From Paulinella micropora (Eukaryota; Cercozoa; Imbricatea; Euglyphida; Paulinellidae), in assembly GCA_019918135.1 (NCBI GenBank), contig WBZZ01003554.1, positions 1 to 64,000 of the forward strand: a stretch of DNA of 64,000 bases, written 5' to 3'. Positions 10,348 through 18,256 of the stretch are shown here, in pieces. Made by a program: the position numbers and the translations under genes. Numbering within the stretch: the stretch's first letter is position 1; each line of letters begins with the position of its first letter. Below the pieces are notes generated by a model. It was not told the origin of the DNA, did not search any database, and worked only from the letters and a program-made list of their open reading frames with translations.

Positions 10348-11064
10348 TTAATTAGTCAGAACGCTTCGTCTCATCTCATCCACTAGCCTGAAGAACCGAA
10401 CGAGACGCCTGTTGAGCTTTTGTTCTGTTTTTTCCCAATACTTGTCTTTGACCTTTTCAACGCGTCGCATCATCCGCCTGGTTGCTCGATCGTCACCCAA
10501 ATCATAATCCGTGTCCATCACAATCTCAACTGAGCAGCACCACGGTTCATGCAGACCAGAAGTAGGCACGTACATGTGAGGCAAATGCGCTTTGTCGCAC
10601 AACGACTGCAGCATATCAGTATCGTCGGAATCTTTCCACGTGCCAGCCTTCAATGGTTCATGATACGTTGGGTTGACGTATCCAGTGACCAACTTCACGA
10701 CCACCGCTGGAATGCAGTGCTCCTCCCCCAATAGATATAGGCCCGCATGCTCCGCGGCGGCCAGACCAGCGGCTTCCTTTACAACAGGGTCGTCGATACG
10801 CTTGGCCAAGCAGAGTAGGTTTCTGCCCCCCCCCCCCCCCCCCCGACACCCAACACCTAGCCGGAAGCCCCAGATAAGCAAAGGATCGCGGCGCAGAGCA
10901 AGGGTTCTGTCCGATATAGACAGCAATGTAGTTGCAAACGGCCCGCCCGGTAGAGCTTCGCGCGGGACGGTACGAGTAAGCGGGGGCAACTCCAGGCGGC
11001 GTCGCTTGAGGGGCCGGGCGTCCGTACCAGCTGTCGTTCGTTTGTTACGCAGAGCAATCATCAT
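10348..11064 (-). CDS. Unknown protein with basic N terminus
   Basis: About 238 residues from the ATG at 11064 (MMIALRNKRTT). The N terminus is basic (KRRRLELPP), like a nuclear localisation signal. A run of 19 C residues in the DNA (10826-10844) codes for a glycine stretch in the middle, so the true frame there depends on exact homopolymer length. The C-terminal half is charged and helical (RRMMRRVEKVKDKYWEK). The middle holds an aromatic-rich region (WKDSDDTDML, EPWCCSVEI). The family is not recognised. It may be a DNA-associated or nuclear protein of the virus. Confidence 0.5.
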   Translation of the reverse strand: MMIALRNKRTTAGTDARPLKRRRLELPPLTRTVPREALPGGPFATTLLSISDRTLALRRDPLLIWGFRLGVGCRGGGGGGRNLLCLAKRIDDPVVKEAAGLAAAEHAGLYLLGEEHCIPAVVVKLVTGYVNPTYHEPLKAGTWKDSDDTDMLQSLCDKAHLPHMYVPTSGLHEPWCCSVEIVMDTDYDLGDDRATRRMMRRVEKVKDKYWEKTEQKLNRRLVRFFRLVDEMRRSVLTN

Positions 11065-11079
11065 TTTGCGCGGTGGCAC

Positions 11080-12119
11080 CTAAAGCAGCAAAAACCAGAG
11101 TGTGTACAAAGACAAGGAAATTTCCCCGTATTTTAAGGCGCGGTAAGTTTACGGGAAATTGTCCGCAATATATGGCAATGGAAAATGGCAATAGTCTAGT
11201 TCCGGCTGCTAGTCATTTCCCTCGGTTTGAAACTCGAGGGTTCTGGCCATGTCACGACGACGAAACCGACGAGGCTCGTGCCACGTCACCCTTACCCGGC
11301 CGGCCCGGCTAATGCCTTTTTGTCCTCGACTGCTGCCTTTTTAGTCTCACGCGGCCGGCCGCCAGGTAAAAGGGGCGGGGTGTACTTGTGGTGTCCGTAT
11401 TATCCATTATTTTTTTCGTTAAATTTTTATGACAAATATGACAAATAAGACACACTTTTTAATGAAGGACCCCCCCCCCTGAAAAACACGGAAATTTCCC
11501 CCGGCCCCCCTCCCCGGACCACCCGGCCAAAATCGTGTCATATTTGTCTCAGGTGTCTGGCCGCCAGGAAAAAGGGGTGGGTGGTTATTTGTTCTTTTTT
11601 TGACCGTATTATCCATTATTTTTTCGCTAAATTTTTTTATGACAAATATGACAAATAAGACATACTTTTTTAACGAGGACCCCCCCCCCCTGAAAATTCT
11701 GCTTTTTTCCCGAACCCCACCCCGGCCCACCCCACAAAAATCGTGTCATATTTGTCTCAGGTGTCTGGCAGCCAGGAAAAAGGAATGGGTGGCCAGTTGT
11801 TCTTTTTTTGGCCGGATTTACCCTTTAATTTTAGCTAATTTTTTATAAGACATATATGACATATAAGACAAGGATTTTAATAAAGTACCCCCCCCCCGAA
11901 AAATCATGGAATTTTCCCGACCCCCCCCCCTGCCACCGGGGCGAAAAGCATGTCATAAGTGTCAGACCGCGCCTAACCATCCGTGAGCCATGTCTGTCTC
12001 AAGGGAGAGGACAGAGTTGCAGCTGCTGCCTCAGTCGAAGAAGTGATAATTTGTTATAATAATTGATTTTGTTTAAGTAATTCAAGTAAATTAAGCTGCA
12101 AGTGACACTGTGACTATTT
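11080..12119. repeat. Non-coding region with three ~205-bp tandem repeats and C tracts
   Basis: Three copies begin near 11361, 11563 and 11771 and end near 11975. Each starts GCCAGG.AAAAGG, then runs through CCGTATTATCCATTATTTTTT, ATGACAAATATGACAAATAAGAC, a run of 8-12 C, a second C-rich stretch, and CGTGTCATATTTGTCTCAGGTGTCTGGC. The third copy is the most diverged. The flanks 11080-11360 and 11976-12119 hold no gene I can support. The paired TGTCATA/TATGACA words could form hairpins. Function unknown. Confidence 0.8.
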
Positions 12120-13367
12120 TCAAGTGCACTTGGTAGCCATGACTTGTGCCACGTAGATTCCGGTCCTCAGATTTAGTATTCCGTGCTTCTGGAGATTGCG
12201 CTGGTTGAGTCTAGCCGCATGACTGACCACTGGGTTGAAGATGAGTGAATTTTTGCAGTCCACTGCCACAGCGTGCGCCTGCCCAGCGACTACAAAGAGA
12301 CCGGAACGCAGGCGGGCGAGGTGCTTGAAAGACATGGAGCGTGAGAGAAGGGTGTAGCGGACCCCTGCTTCTTTGTCAGTGTAGGACGCCCGTGCTACCA
12401 GTTCGTCAAATGGCATGATCCCAGGCAAGTTCTTGCGAGCCCAGACTATGCACGCTCCCTGTCGGCGTGGCAGAGCACAGAGCCAGGCGTCGATCAGACA
12501 GCCAGCCTTGCCTGCGTTCTTGACTGGGCATGGCACGGCCGTGTCACCTTCAGGAAAGCCGGAGCCCGAACCATGCGGATGGAACATAGGTGGCTCGTAA
12601 GTGTCCGCGGTCCCGCTGAGCAGTGCCCGTTCGTAGGCAAGCTGTCCCGTCTCCACTACCCTGTCCACGAAGCTTCTCCAGGCGCGGTCTGCGAACCCCT
12701 GCCCCGCCCGCTCGTTGCGCACCTCGTCCACGGTGACGCAGCGCTGGACAGCCTTGCCCTCTGGGTTTGCTTCGTCAAATGCGATGAGGAGAGGAGAGCC
12801 TGGATCTCCGTAACGAGGAGCGTAAGACATCCAGAGATAATCAGACATAGCCTGTTGGGGAGGAGCAGGCGGTTCAGGGTCAGAAGGTACAGCGCCCAGA
12901 CCGTCAATTGGCCGCAGTGGGACTACACCGTCACCAACCACCTCACCAGCCACCTCTCCCCCACCCCCTGAAGCAGCAGCAGCGGCGGTAGAAGCAGCAG
13001 CCGGTTCAGGGTCAGAAGGTACAGCGCCCAGACCGTCAATTGGCCGCAATGGGACTGCGCCGTCACCAACCACCTCACCAGCCACCTCTCCCCCACCTGT
13101 CGTAGCAGCAGCAGCAGCGGCCCGTGCCTCGATTTTTTGTTTCTTCTGTCTGGCTCGTGCTCGCTTGCCTGGCCTCTTCCTCTTCTTGCTTTGCTTGACT
13201 TGCTCTGTGCCCTCGGCAGCAGAAACAGAAGCTGCACCTGCGTCACTCTTGCGCTGTTGGACCTCCAAGTTGTCACTCAATGAGCCTTGTTTTGCAACAA
13301 CCTCAGTGCTGCTGTACCCATGATGCTCGCTGTCTGTCCCTCGTGAGTCTAGTACAGCTACGACCAT
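12120..13367 (-). CDS. Unknown protein with possible papain-like peptidase domain and repeated middle
   Basis: About 415 residues from the ATG at 13367 (MVVAVLDS). Residues about 60-90 are very basic (KKRKRPGKRARARQKK), a likely nuclear or nucleic-acid-binding signal. An Ala/Gly/Pro-rich middle follows in which a block of about 44 residues (GGGEVAGEVVGDG to GAVPSDPEP) occurs twice, with a DNA period of 132 bases at 12871 and 13003. The C-terminal 120 residues have GCLIDAWLCALPRR, then GLFVVAGQAHAVAVD and LIFNPV. A buried cysteine helix followed by a HAVAVD strand is the look of papain-fold cysteine peptidases such as the OTU or C1-like families. This reading is inferred from pattern only. No close relative is recognised. 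Confidence 0.5.
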   Translation of the reverse strand: MVVAVLDSRGTDSEHHGYSSTEVVAKQGSLSDNLEVQQRKSDAGAASVSAAEGTEQVKQSKKRKRPGKRARARQKKQKIEARAAAAAATTGGGEVAGEVVGDGAVPLRPIDGLGAVPSDPEPAAASTAAAAASGGGGEVAGEVVGDGVVPLRPIDGLGAVPSDPEPPAPPQQAMSDYLWMSYAPRYGDPGSPLLIAFDEANPEGKAVQRCVTVDEVRNERAGQGFADRAWRSFVDRVVETGQLAYERALLSGTADTYEPPMFHPHGSGSGFPEGDTAVPCPVKNAGKAGCLIDAWLCALPRRQGACIVWARKNLPGIMPFDELVARASYTDKEAGVRYTLLSRSMSFKHLARLRSGLFVVAGQAHAVAVDCKNSLIFNPVVSHAARLNQRNLQKHGILNLRTGIYVAQVMATKCT

Positions 13368-13460
13368 CTTGGTCTTCTTCTCGGACACACTTTTTGAGGC
13401 GTCCTTCTATTTTTTGGGTGGTTGGCAAGAACTCTATGGAAATTCTTTGCTGCATCCCGC

Positions 13461-13467
13461 GATGGAC

Positions 13468-13500
<33 letters not shown>

Positions 13501-13640
13501 TCAAGTCTGCAATGCGATGGACGGCCCCCCCCCCCCCCCGTCAAGTCTGCAATGCGATGGACGGCCCCCCCCCGTCAAGTCTGCAATGCGATGGACGGCC
13601 CCCACCCCGTCAAGTCTGCAATGCGATTAGTGGCCCCCCT
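13461..13640. repeat. Short tandem repeats with long C tracts
   Basis: Four to five copies of GATGGACGGC-(C)n-GTCAAGTCTGCAATGC starting at 13461, 13516, 13556 and 13590. They differ mainly in the C tract, which shrinks from about 30 to 4 bases along the array. Tract length here is likely to be error-prone. Confidence 0.9.
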
Positions 13641-13725
13641 TCTGAGAAAAGAGACCTCGGAACGAGCACTGGCTGACTGTGACGAGCACATTCCCAGTGA
13701 CATTTTGCACAATCGCCAGTGCTGG

Positions 13726-13935
13726 CAACATTGTACATTATTGGGCAAACCCAATGTTGGCAACATTGGATACTATTGGGCAAACCCAATGTTGGCAACA
13801 TTGTGCACTATTAGGCAAACCCAATGTTGGCAACATTGTGCACTATTGGGCAAACCCAATGTTGGCAACATTGTACACTATTGGGCAAACCCAATGTTGG
13901 CAACATTGCACGCCATTGGGTAGGCATTGTGGAAT
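13726..13935. repeat. 35-bp satellite made of two back-to-back hairpins
   Basis: Six units start at 13726, 13761, 13796, 13831, 13866 and 13901, exactly 35 bases apart. Each unit contains ATTGGG-CAAA-CCCAAT (6-bp stem, 4-base loop) overlapping CAATGTT-GGC-AACATTG (7-bp stem, 3-base loop). The variable positions fall mostly between the hairpins (GTACAT, GATACT, GTGCAC). Confidence 0.95.
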
Positions 13936-14211
13936 CACTGTGCACAATGTCTGACTGTAAATGTTAGATTTTGCACGGTCCACCGCAAAACCAGTGATTT
14001 TCCCTGGATCGTGAACATTCACGCCAAACCACAATTTTCCACCGGTGGCACCGGTGACCACAAAAACAACGAAGCACTGAGAAAGTTGTGGTTGTGGATT
14101 TTGAATGCCATTTTTCCTTGCACGGGCCGGGACAAAAAGGCAATAGATTGTCCCACCCTGTGCAAACTGGCAGCCTGTTCTTTCAGGCCTATCAACAATT
14201 ATTCCATTTTG
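13936..14211. other. Unassigned sequence
   Basis: Mixed-composition DNA between the hairpin satellite and the (TATG)n array. It has a short ACCGGTGGCACCGGT palindromic patch near 14040-14055. No gene or known element seen. Confidence 0.5.
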
Positions 14212-15312
14212 ATGTATGTATGTATGTATGTGTGTATGTGTGTGTGTATGTGTCTATGTATGTATGTCTGTATGTATGTATGTGTATCTATGCATGTGTA
14301 TGTATGTGTATGTATGTGTATGTATGTATGTATGTATAATATATGTATGTATGTATGTATGTATGCATGCATGCATGTATGCATGCATACATGCATGCAT
14401 GTATGTATGTATGTAACATATGTATGCATGCATGCAGGCATCCATGCATGTATGCATGTATGTATGTATGTATGTATGTATGTATGTATGTATGTATGTA
14501 TGCATGTATGTAGGTATGCATGTATGTATGTATGTATGCATGTATGTATGTATGTATGTAATGTATGTATGTATGCATGTATGTATGTATGTATTTGTAT
14601 TTATGTATGTGTATGTATGTATGTATGTATGCATGTGTGTACGTATGTATGTATGTATGTATGTATGTATGCATGTATGTATGTAGTTGTATGCATGCAT
14701 GTATGTATGTATGTATGCATGCATGCATGCATGTATGTATGCATGTATGTATGTATGTATGTACGTATGTATGTCTTGTGTGTGTTTGTGTATGTATGTA
14801 TATATGTATGCATGTATGTGTGTATGTATGCATGCATGTATGTATGTATGTATGTATGTATGTATGTATATTATATGTATGTATGTATGTATGTATGTAT
14901 GCATGCATGTATGCATGCATGTATGTATGTATGTATGTATATATGTGTGTGTGTTTGTCTATGTATGTATGTCTGTATGTATGTATGTGTATCTATGTAT
15001 GTGTATGTATGTGTATGTATGTGTATGTGTGTATGTATGTATGTATGTATGTATGTATGCGGTGGCATGCATGTATGTGTATGTATATGTGTATGTATGT
15101 ATGTATGTATGTATGTATGTATGCATGTATGTATGTATGTATGTATGTATGTGGGTATGTAGGTATGTAGGTATGTAGGTATGCAGGTATGTATATATGT
15201 ATGTATGTACTAGAATGTATGTATGTATGTATGTATGTACGTATGTATGTATGTATGTATATATGCATGCATGCATGTATGCATGCATGCATGTATGTAT
15301 GTATGTATGTAA
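14212..15312. repeat. (TATG)n microsatellite, about 1.1 kb
   Basis: Imperfect TATG/TGTA repeats with interspersed GCATGCATG and TGTG variants. Internal blocks such as the TGTATGTCTGTATG segment near 14260 and again near 14960 recur, so parts of the array were themselves duplicated. Confidence 0.97.
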
Positions 15313-16140
15313 ATGAGTCGACATTGATGTCATTATTACCCTATAATTATTAAATTATTCAATATTAATCAAGATTATGAAAAAAAAACAATATTAATCA
15401 GCCAATACAAATCCAGGCAATATTAATCAACCGTCTCAAGTTATTATGAATCATTGTTAATACGACCAATATTAATCAATATTAATCAAGATCACTTAAT
15501 CAATATGAACTTGAGTTTAACTCAAGTTGAATCCGGCACTGAATAGTGATTAATATATATTAATCAATATTAATATTAATCAACATATTAATAACTTGAT
15601 CAAGTTATAATATGACGGTGCCATTGGCAGTCACAGTTGATAATAAAACAGAACGTGACCGTAGGCTTATCACTGATAAATTGAAGTATTAATATTATAA
15701 TATAACTCAAAATATTATTATAATAGATGTAAAAACTTGACTCGAAGAAACTTTGAATTAACACAGTATCCGACCACAGTAATACCTTTCAATTCGGTCC
15801 GAGCCGGTACGGTATTCACTGCATGGATCATCATAATAAGTTCTGTATGATAATATGATCTTAGTCCGACAATACTATTCAATTACTATTATATTATTAA
15901 TAATCAATACTATTCAATACTATTCAATATTAATATGTTTCAATATTATTCAATCATACTATTATTCAATTAGTGTTACAGTCTGTTGATTCAATATTGC
16001 TATGATTCAATGATGATATTATGATTCAATATTATTCAATATTATTCAATATTATTCAATATTATTTAACGTTATTATTCGATATTATTTAATCATTAAT
16101 GTTGATCAATATTATTAATACTTAATAACGGTAGGCTGAT
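15313..16140. other. AT-rich DNA with degenerate ATTAATCAA / ATTATTCAAT repeats
   Basis: Rich in the words CAATATTAATCA and, at 16018-16070, a nearly perfect run of the 10-mer ATTATTCAAT. It resembles the AT-rich flank at 300-1000 and probably represents the background composition of the host chromosome. No reading frame supported. Confidence 0.6.
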
Positions 16141-16312
16141 GATGATGATAATGAGAGAGAGAGAGAGAGCCTGAGAGAGCTGAGCGAGAGTGAGAGGTTG
16201 AGAGAGAGAGAGAGAGAGTGAACTAGAGAGAGAGAGAGAGAGCCTCGGAGAGAGAGAGAGAGAGAGATGGATAAGTGGAGAGAGGAGAGAGGGAGAGAGG
16301 GGAAAGACATTT
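16141..16312. repeat. GA-rich simple repeat
   Basis: Runs of GAGAGA interrupted by CCTGAG, TGAGCGAG and GTGAACT. It leads directly into the (ACAT)n array. Confidence 0.95.
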
Positions 16313-16448
16313 ATACATGCATACATACATACATACATACATACATACATGCATACATACATGCATACATGCATACATGTATACATGTATACATACATAC
16401 ATACATACATACATGCATACATGCATACATACATACATACATACATAC
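16313..16448. repeat. (ACAT)n microsatellite, left flank of the first Ty3/Gypsy element
   Basis: Imperfect TACA repeat ending ...ATAC immediately before the LTR at 16449. The same strand of the same repeat resumes at 25897 on the far side of the element with ATAC, so the element interrupts an (ACAT)n array. Confidence 0.95.
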
Positions 16449-16666
16449 TGTACTATCCCCAACGATGGCTCAATGGAAGAGTAAGTCTGTAATATAACCA
16501 AACACAGTCCTCAAAAAAGAGAATGATGTCTCGTTATATTAGCTCAGTGACGCAAAGACAAAAAGCCGCCAAAAGACCAGGATCAAATTGGCATTTCAGA
16601 CGTGTCCGGCCAGACGAAATCTATAAATAAGTTTTTTACAGGATAATTCGGGGGGTGATGTCCACA
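16449..16666 (-). repeat. 3' LTR of E1
   Basis: 218 bases, TG...CA ends in element orientation, with AATAAG/ATAAAT near the middle on the plus-strand reading. The sequence next to it at 16667-16690, read on the minus strand, is the purine-rich AACTGGGAGGTGGTAC, a good polypurine tract. Confidence 0.93.
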
Positions 16667-17483
16667 GTACCACCTCCCAGTTTTTATGGAGGAACTTCGT
16701 TTCCGACATAATACGCTTTGAACTGATTTCTTTTCTGACTAAGATTCGTTTAGAGTTATGTATGAAGATACATCAACCCACGAATTAGCCGTTATAAAAC
16801 AACGATGATACTTGCCCCGGTATCAATCGTATATATACTCTAGCACATTCAGTATCTATATTAAAATCTTCCTCTTTCTTCTGTAGATAAGATATTTGTG
16901 CAGTATGTCCAAGTATAATGTTTTATGGTTGAGTAATAATGTAATGTCGCAATTTATGTATATGTAATAACCGGTCGTCGGTTTCCATAAATACATTTAC
17001 TTTTTGTGAAGACAAACCCTTGTATAAATCGGTATCATTTAATATAGTGTCAGGTGATCAAGTCTGACGATTATATCCGAAGTTGGGTTGAGTGCGCCCT
17101 AACCTTGCGATATGCAGATACAAGTAGAGATCGATGGAACCGGTGTAGCAGTTCATGTTATTAAAATATATCAGTTTTTGATTAGACTGTAGAGTCTTTA
17201 ATGAGATCATCATTCTGGTACTAATGCGGGTCGTATCCAGGAAACACCATCGCTCACTCAAATAGCGATCCCGTAACGGTGCTGTTTCGTGGCAGTCTCG
17301 TCTGTCTCTGCCGAAGCAAGAGAATAGAATGCATATTTTTTGTCAGCTGTGTCTTGTTAATCTCTAGAAGAATGAATGCTGTAGTAGCTTTAATATCTAA
17401 GTAAGGTTGTCGGGACGATATTGGATCAATGCTATGTTCGCAATCGATCGGGTCCACAATACTTCTAGAGAAAAAAATACTTA
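16667..17483 (-). other. 3' untranslated part of E1
   Basis: About 800 bases of AT-rich sequence between the last reading frame and the polypurine tract. A nearly identical stretch is found in the second copy at 30564-31381. Small open frames inside it show no recognisable domain. Confidence 0.7.
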
Positions 17484-17924
17484 CTATAGACGCCGTTTAC
17501 GCGCGCGGACTCCTTTACCTGGTGGAGGACCTCCAACCAAAGTTAAGTCTAAGGTAGACTGTTCGAGGACGTCCCAAATTTTGTGAGGGATTGCGCCTTG
17601 TGCCAAGTCAAAAGGAATGTCCAGCACCCCTCGTGGTAGTGCTTGTATGGTCCACGCGGTATGATTTTTATCTGTGGGAGATATGGTATCATCCCATGTC
17701 TCACGTTTCTTGGCGTCTTTATATACTGGAAGGTATTGTCTTACTTTAGGATCTTCCACTGGATCCAGACTCCTCCAGAAATGTAAGACTGGTTGTATTA
17801 TTTGTGCCGCAGTCGAAATTCGATTCGATCGCGTATGGCGTTTGTGAGGTACTGCCATGAATCTCATGAGATATAAATCTGAGAGCGTGTCATCGGCTAC
17901 GTGTTGAGTCGCAGGCCTCACCAA
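17484..17924 (-). CDS. Extra 3' reading frame of E1, unknown
   Basis: At least 146 residues lying downstream of the integrase, in the place where some Ty3/Gypsy lineages carry an additional or envelope-like gene. There is no signal peptide, membrane helix or cleavage motif, so it does not look like an envelope. It has an RSNRIST segment, a tryptophan-rich middle (HFWRSLDP, ETWDD, HTAWTIQ) and a very basic C terminus (GKGVRARKRRL) that could bind nucleic acid or act as a nuclear signal. The identical frame is kept in the second copy at 30123-30563. Confidence 0.55.
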   Translation of the reverse strand: MVRPATQHVADDTLSDLYLMRFMAVPHKRHTRSNRISTAAQIIQPVLHFWRSLDPVEDPKVRQYLPVYKDAKKRETWDDTISPTDKNHTAWTIQALPRGVLDIPFDLAQGAIPHKIWDVLEQSTLDLTLVGGPPPGKGVRARKRRL

Positions 17925-18256
17925 GTAAAAAGCGTCTTTGGCCCATGAAATATGTCCAATCGCATCTCCTTCTTTCCAACTGGGGTGAACGAGAGTGTCA
18001 TTGCCCGCGCGAGGGTCTTGATCTCCGTCATCGCTCCCCTCTTGATGGACTCCTTGCGAACGTGCCGTCCTTATCGCCTTTCTCGGTCGGTCGTAGATAA
18101 GGTCATTTGCGCTCTCCTTATTTGCGCATCCGTGAACTTTCCTTCCGGCACGTTCGACTCCACCCTTTTGCGGGTCTGAGTCCCCACCGCACTTTTGCGG
18201 TCGGTGGCCCGCTTGTTCTCCAGCTCAGCCTCCTCCTTCTCCGCAATTGGTGCCCT

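Larger units (their letters stand above)
1158..13400. mobile_element. GC-rich virus-derived gene block (V1), broken
   Basis: A compact run of mostly intronless genes on both strands, far richer in GC than everything around it. It holds a penton-like capsid protein, a two-helix membrane protein, a complete-looking ribonucleotide reductase small subunit, a coiled-coil protein, a very large adhesive fibre gene and several unknown small proteins. Compact convergent and divergent packing with short AT-rich gaps is typical of DNA viruses. No polymerase, integrase, packaging ATPase or terminal repeat was found, so this is a part of an element rather than a whole one. The penton links it to the Polinton, polinton-like and nucleocytoplasmic virus world. 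The reductase favours a larger virus. It is broken, mainly in the fibre gene (about four breaks), with other genes still open, which suggests a moderately recent insertion. Confidence 0.6.

Noticed and set aside
11080-11975. Possible CRISPR-like array in the three spaced repeats.
   Set aside because: The units are ~205 bp, few, imperfect and without short unique spacers; the sequence is eukaryotic.
13280-13923. Proline-rich frames over the C tracts and the 35-bp satellite.
   Set aside because: They arise from the C tracts and the satellite (35 is not a multiple of 3, so no protein repeat would be kept in frame).
14212-15312. Long open frames of Met-Tyr-Val-Cys repeats (and His-Thr-Tyr-Ile on the other strand).
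   Set aside because: They are translations of the (TATG)n microsatellite, which is free of stop codons in several frames; no gene evidence.
16449-16666. The ~218-bp repeat first looked like a tRNA-derived SINE because it holds TTAGCTCAGTGA and GGATCAAATTGG, resembling A and B boxes.
   Set aside because: It occurs at both ends of each element in direct orientation, has TG...CA ends and is bordered by a primer-binding site and a purine tract, so it is an LTR. The box matches are taken as chance.
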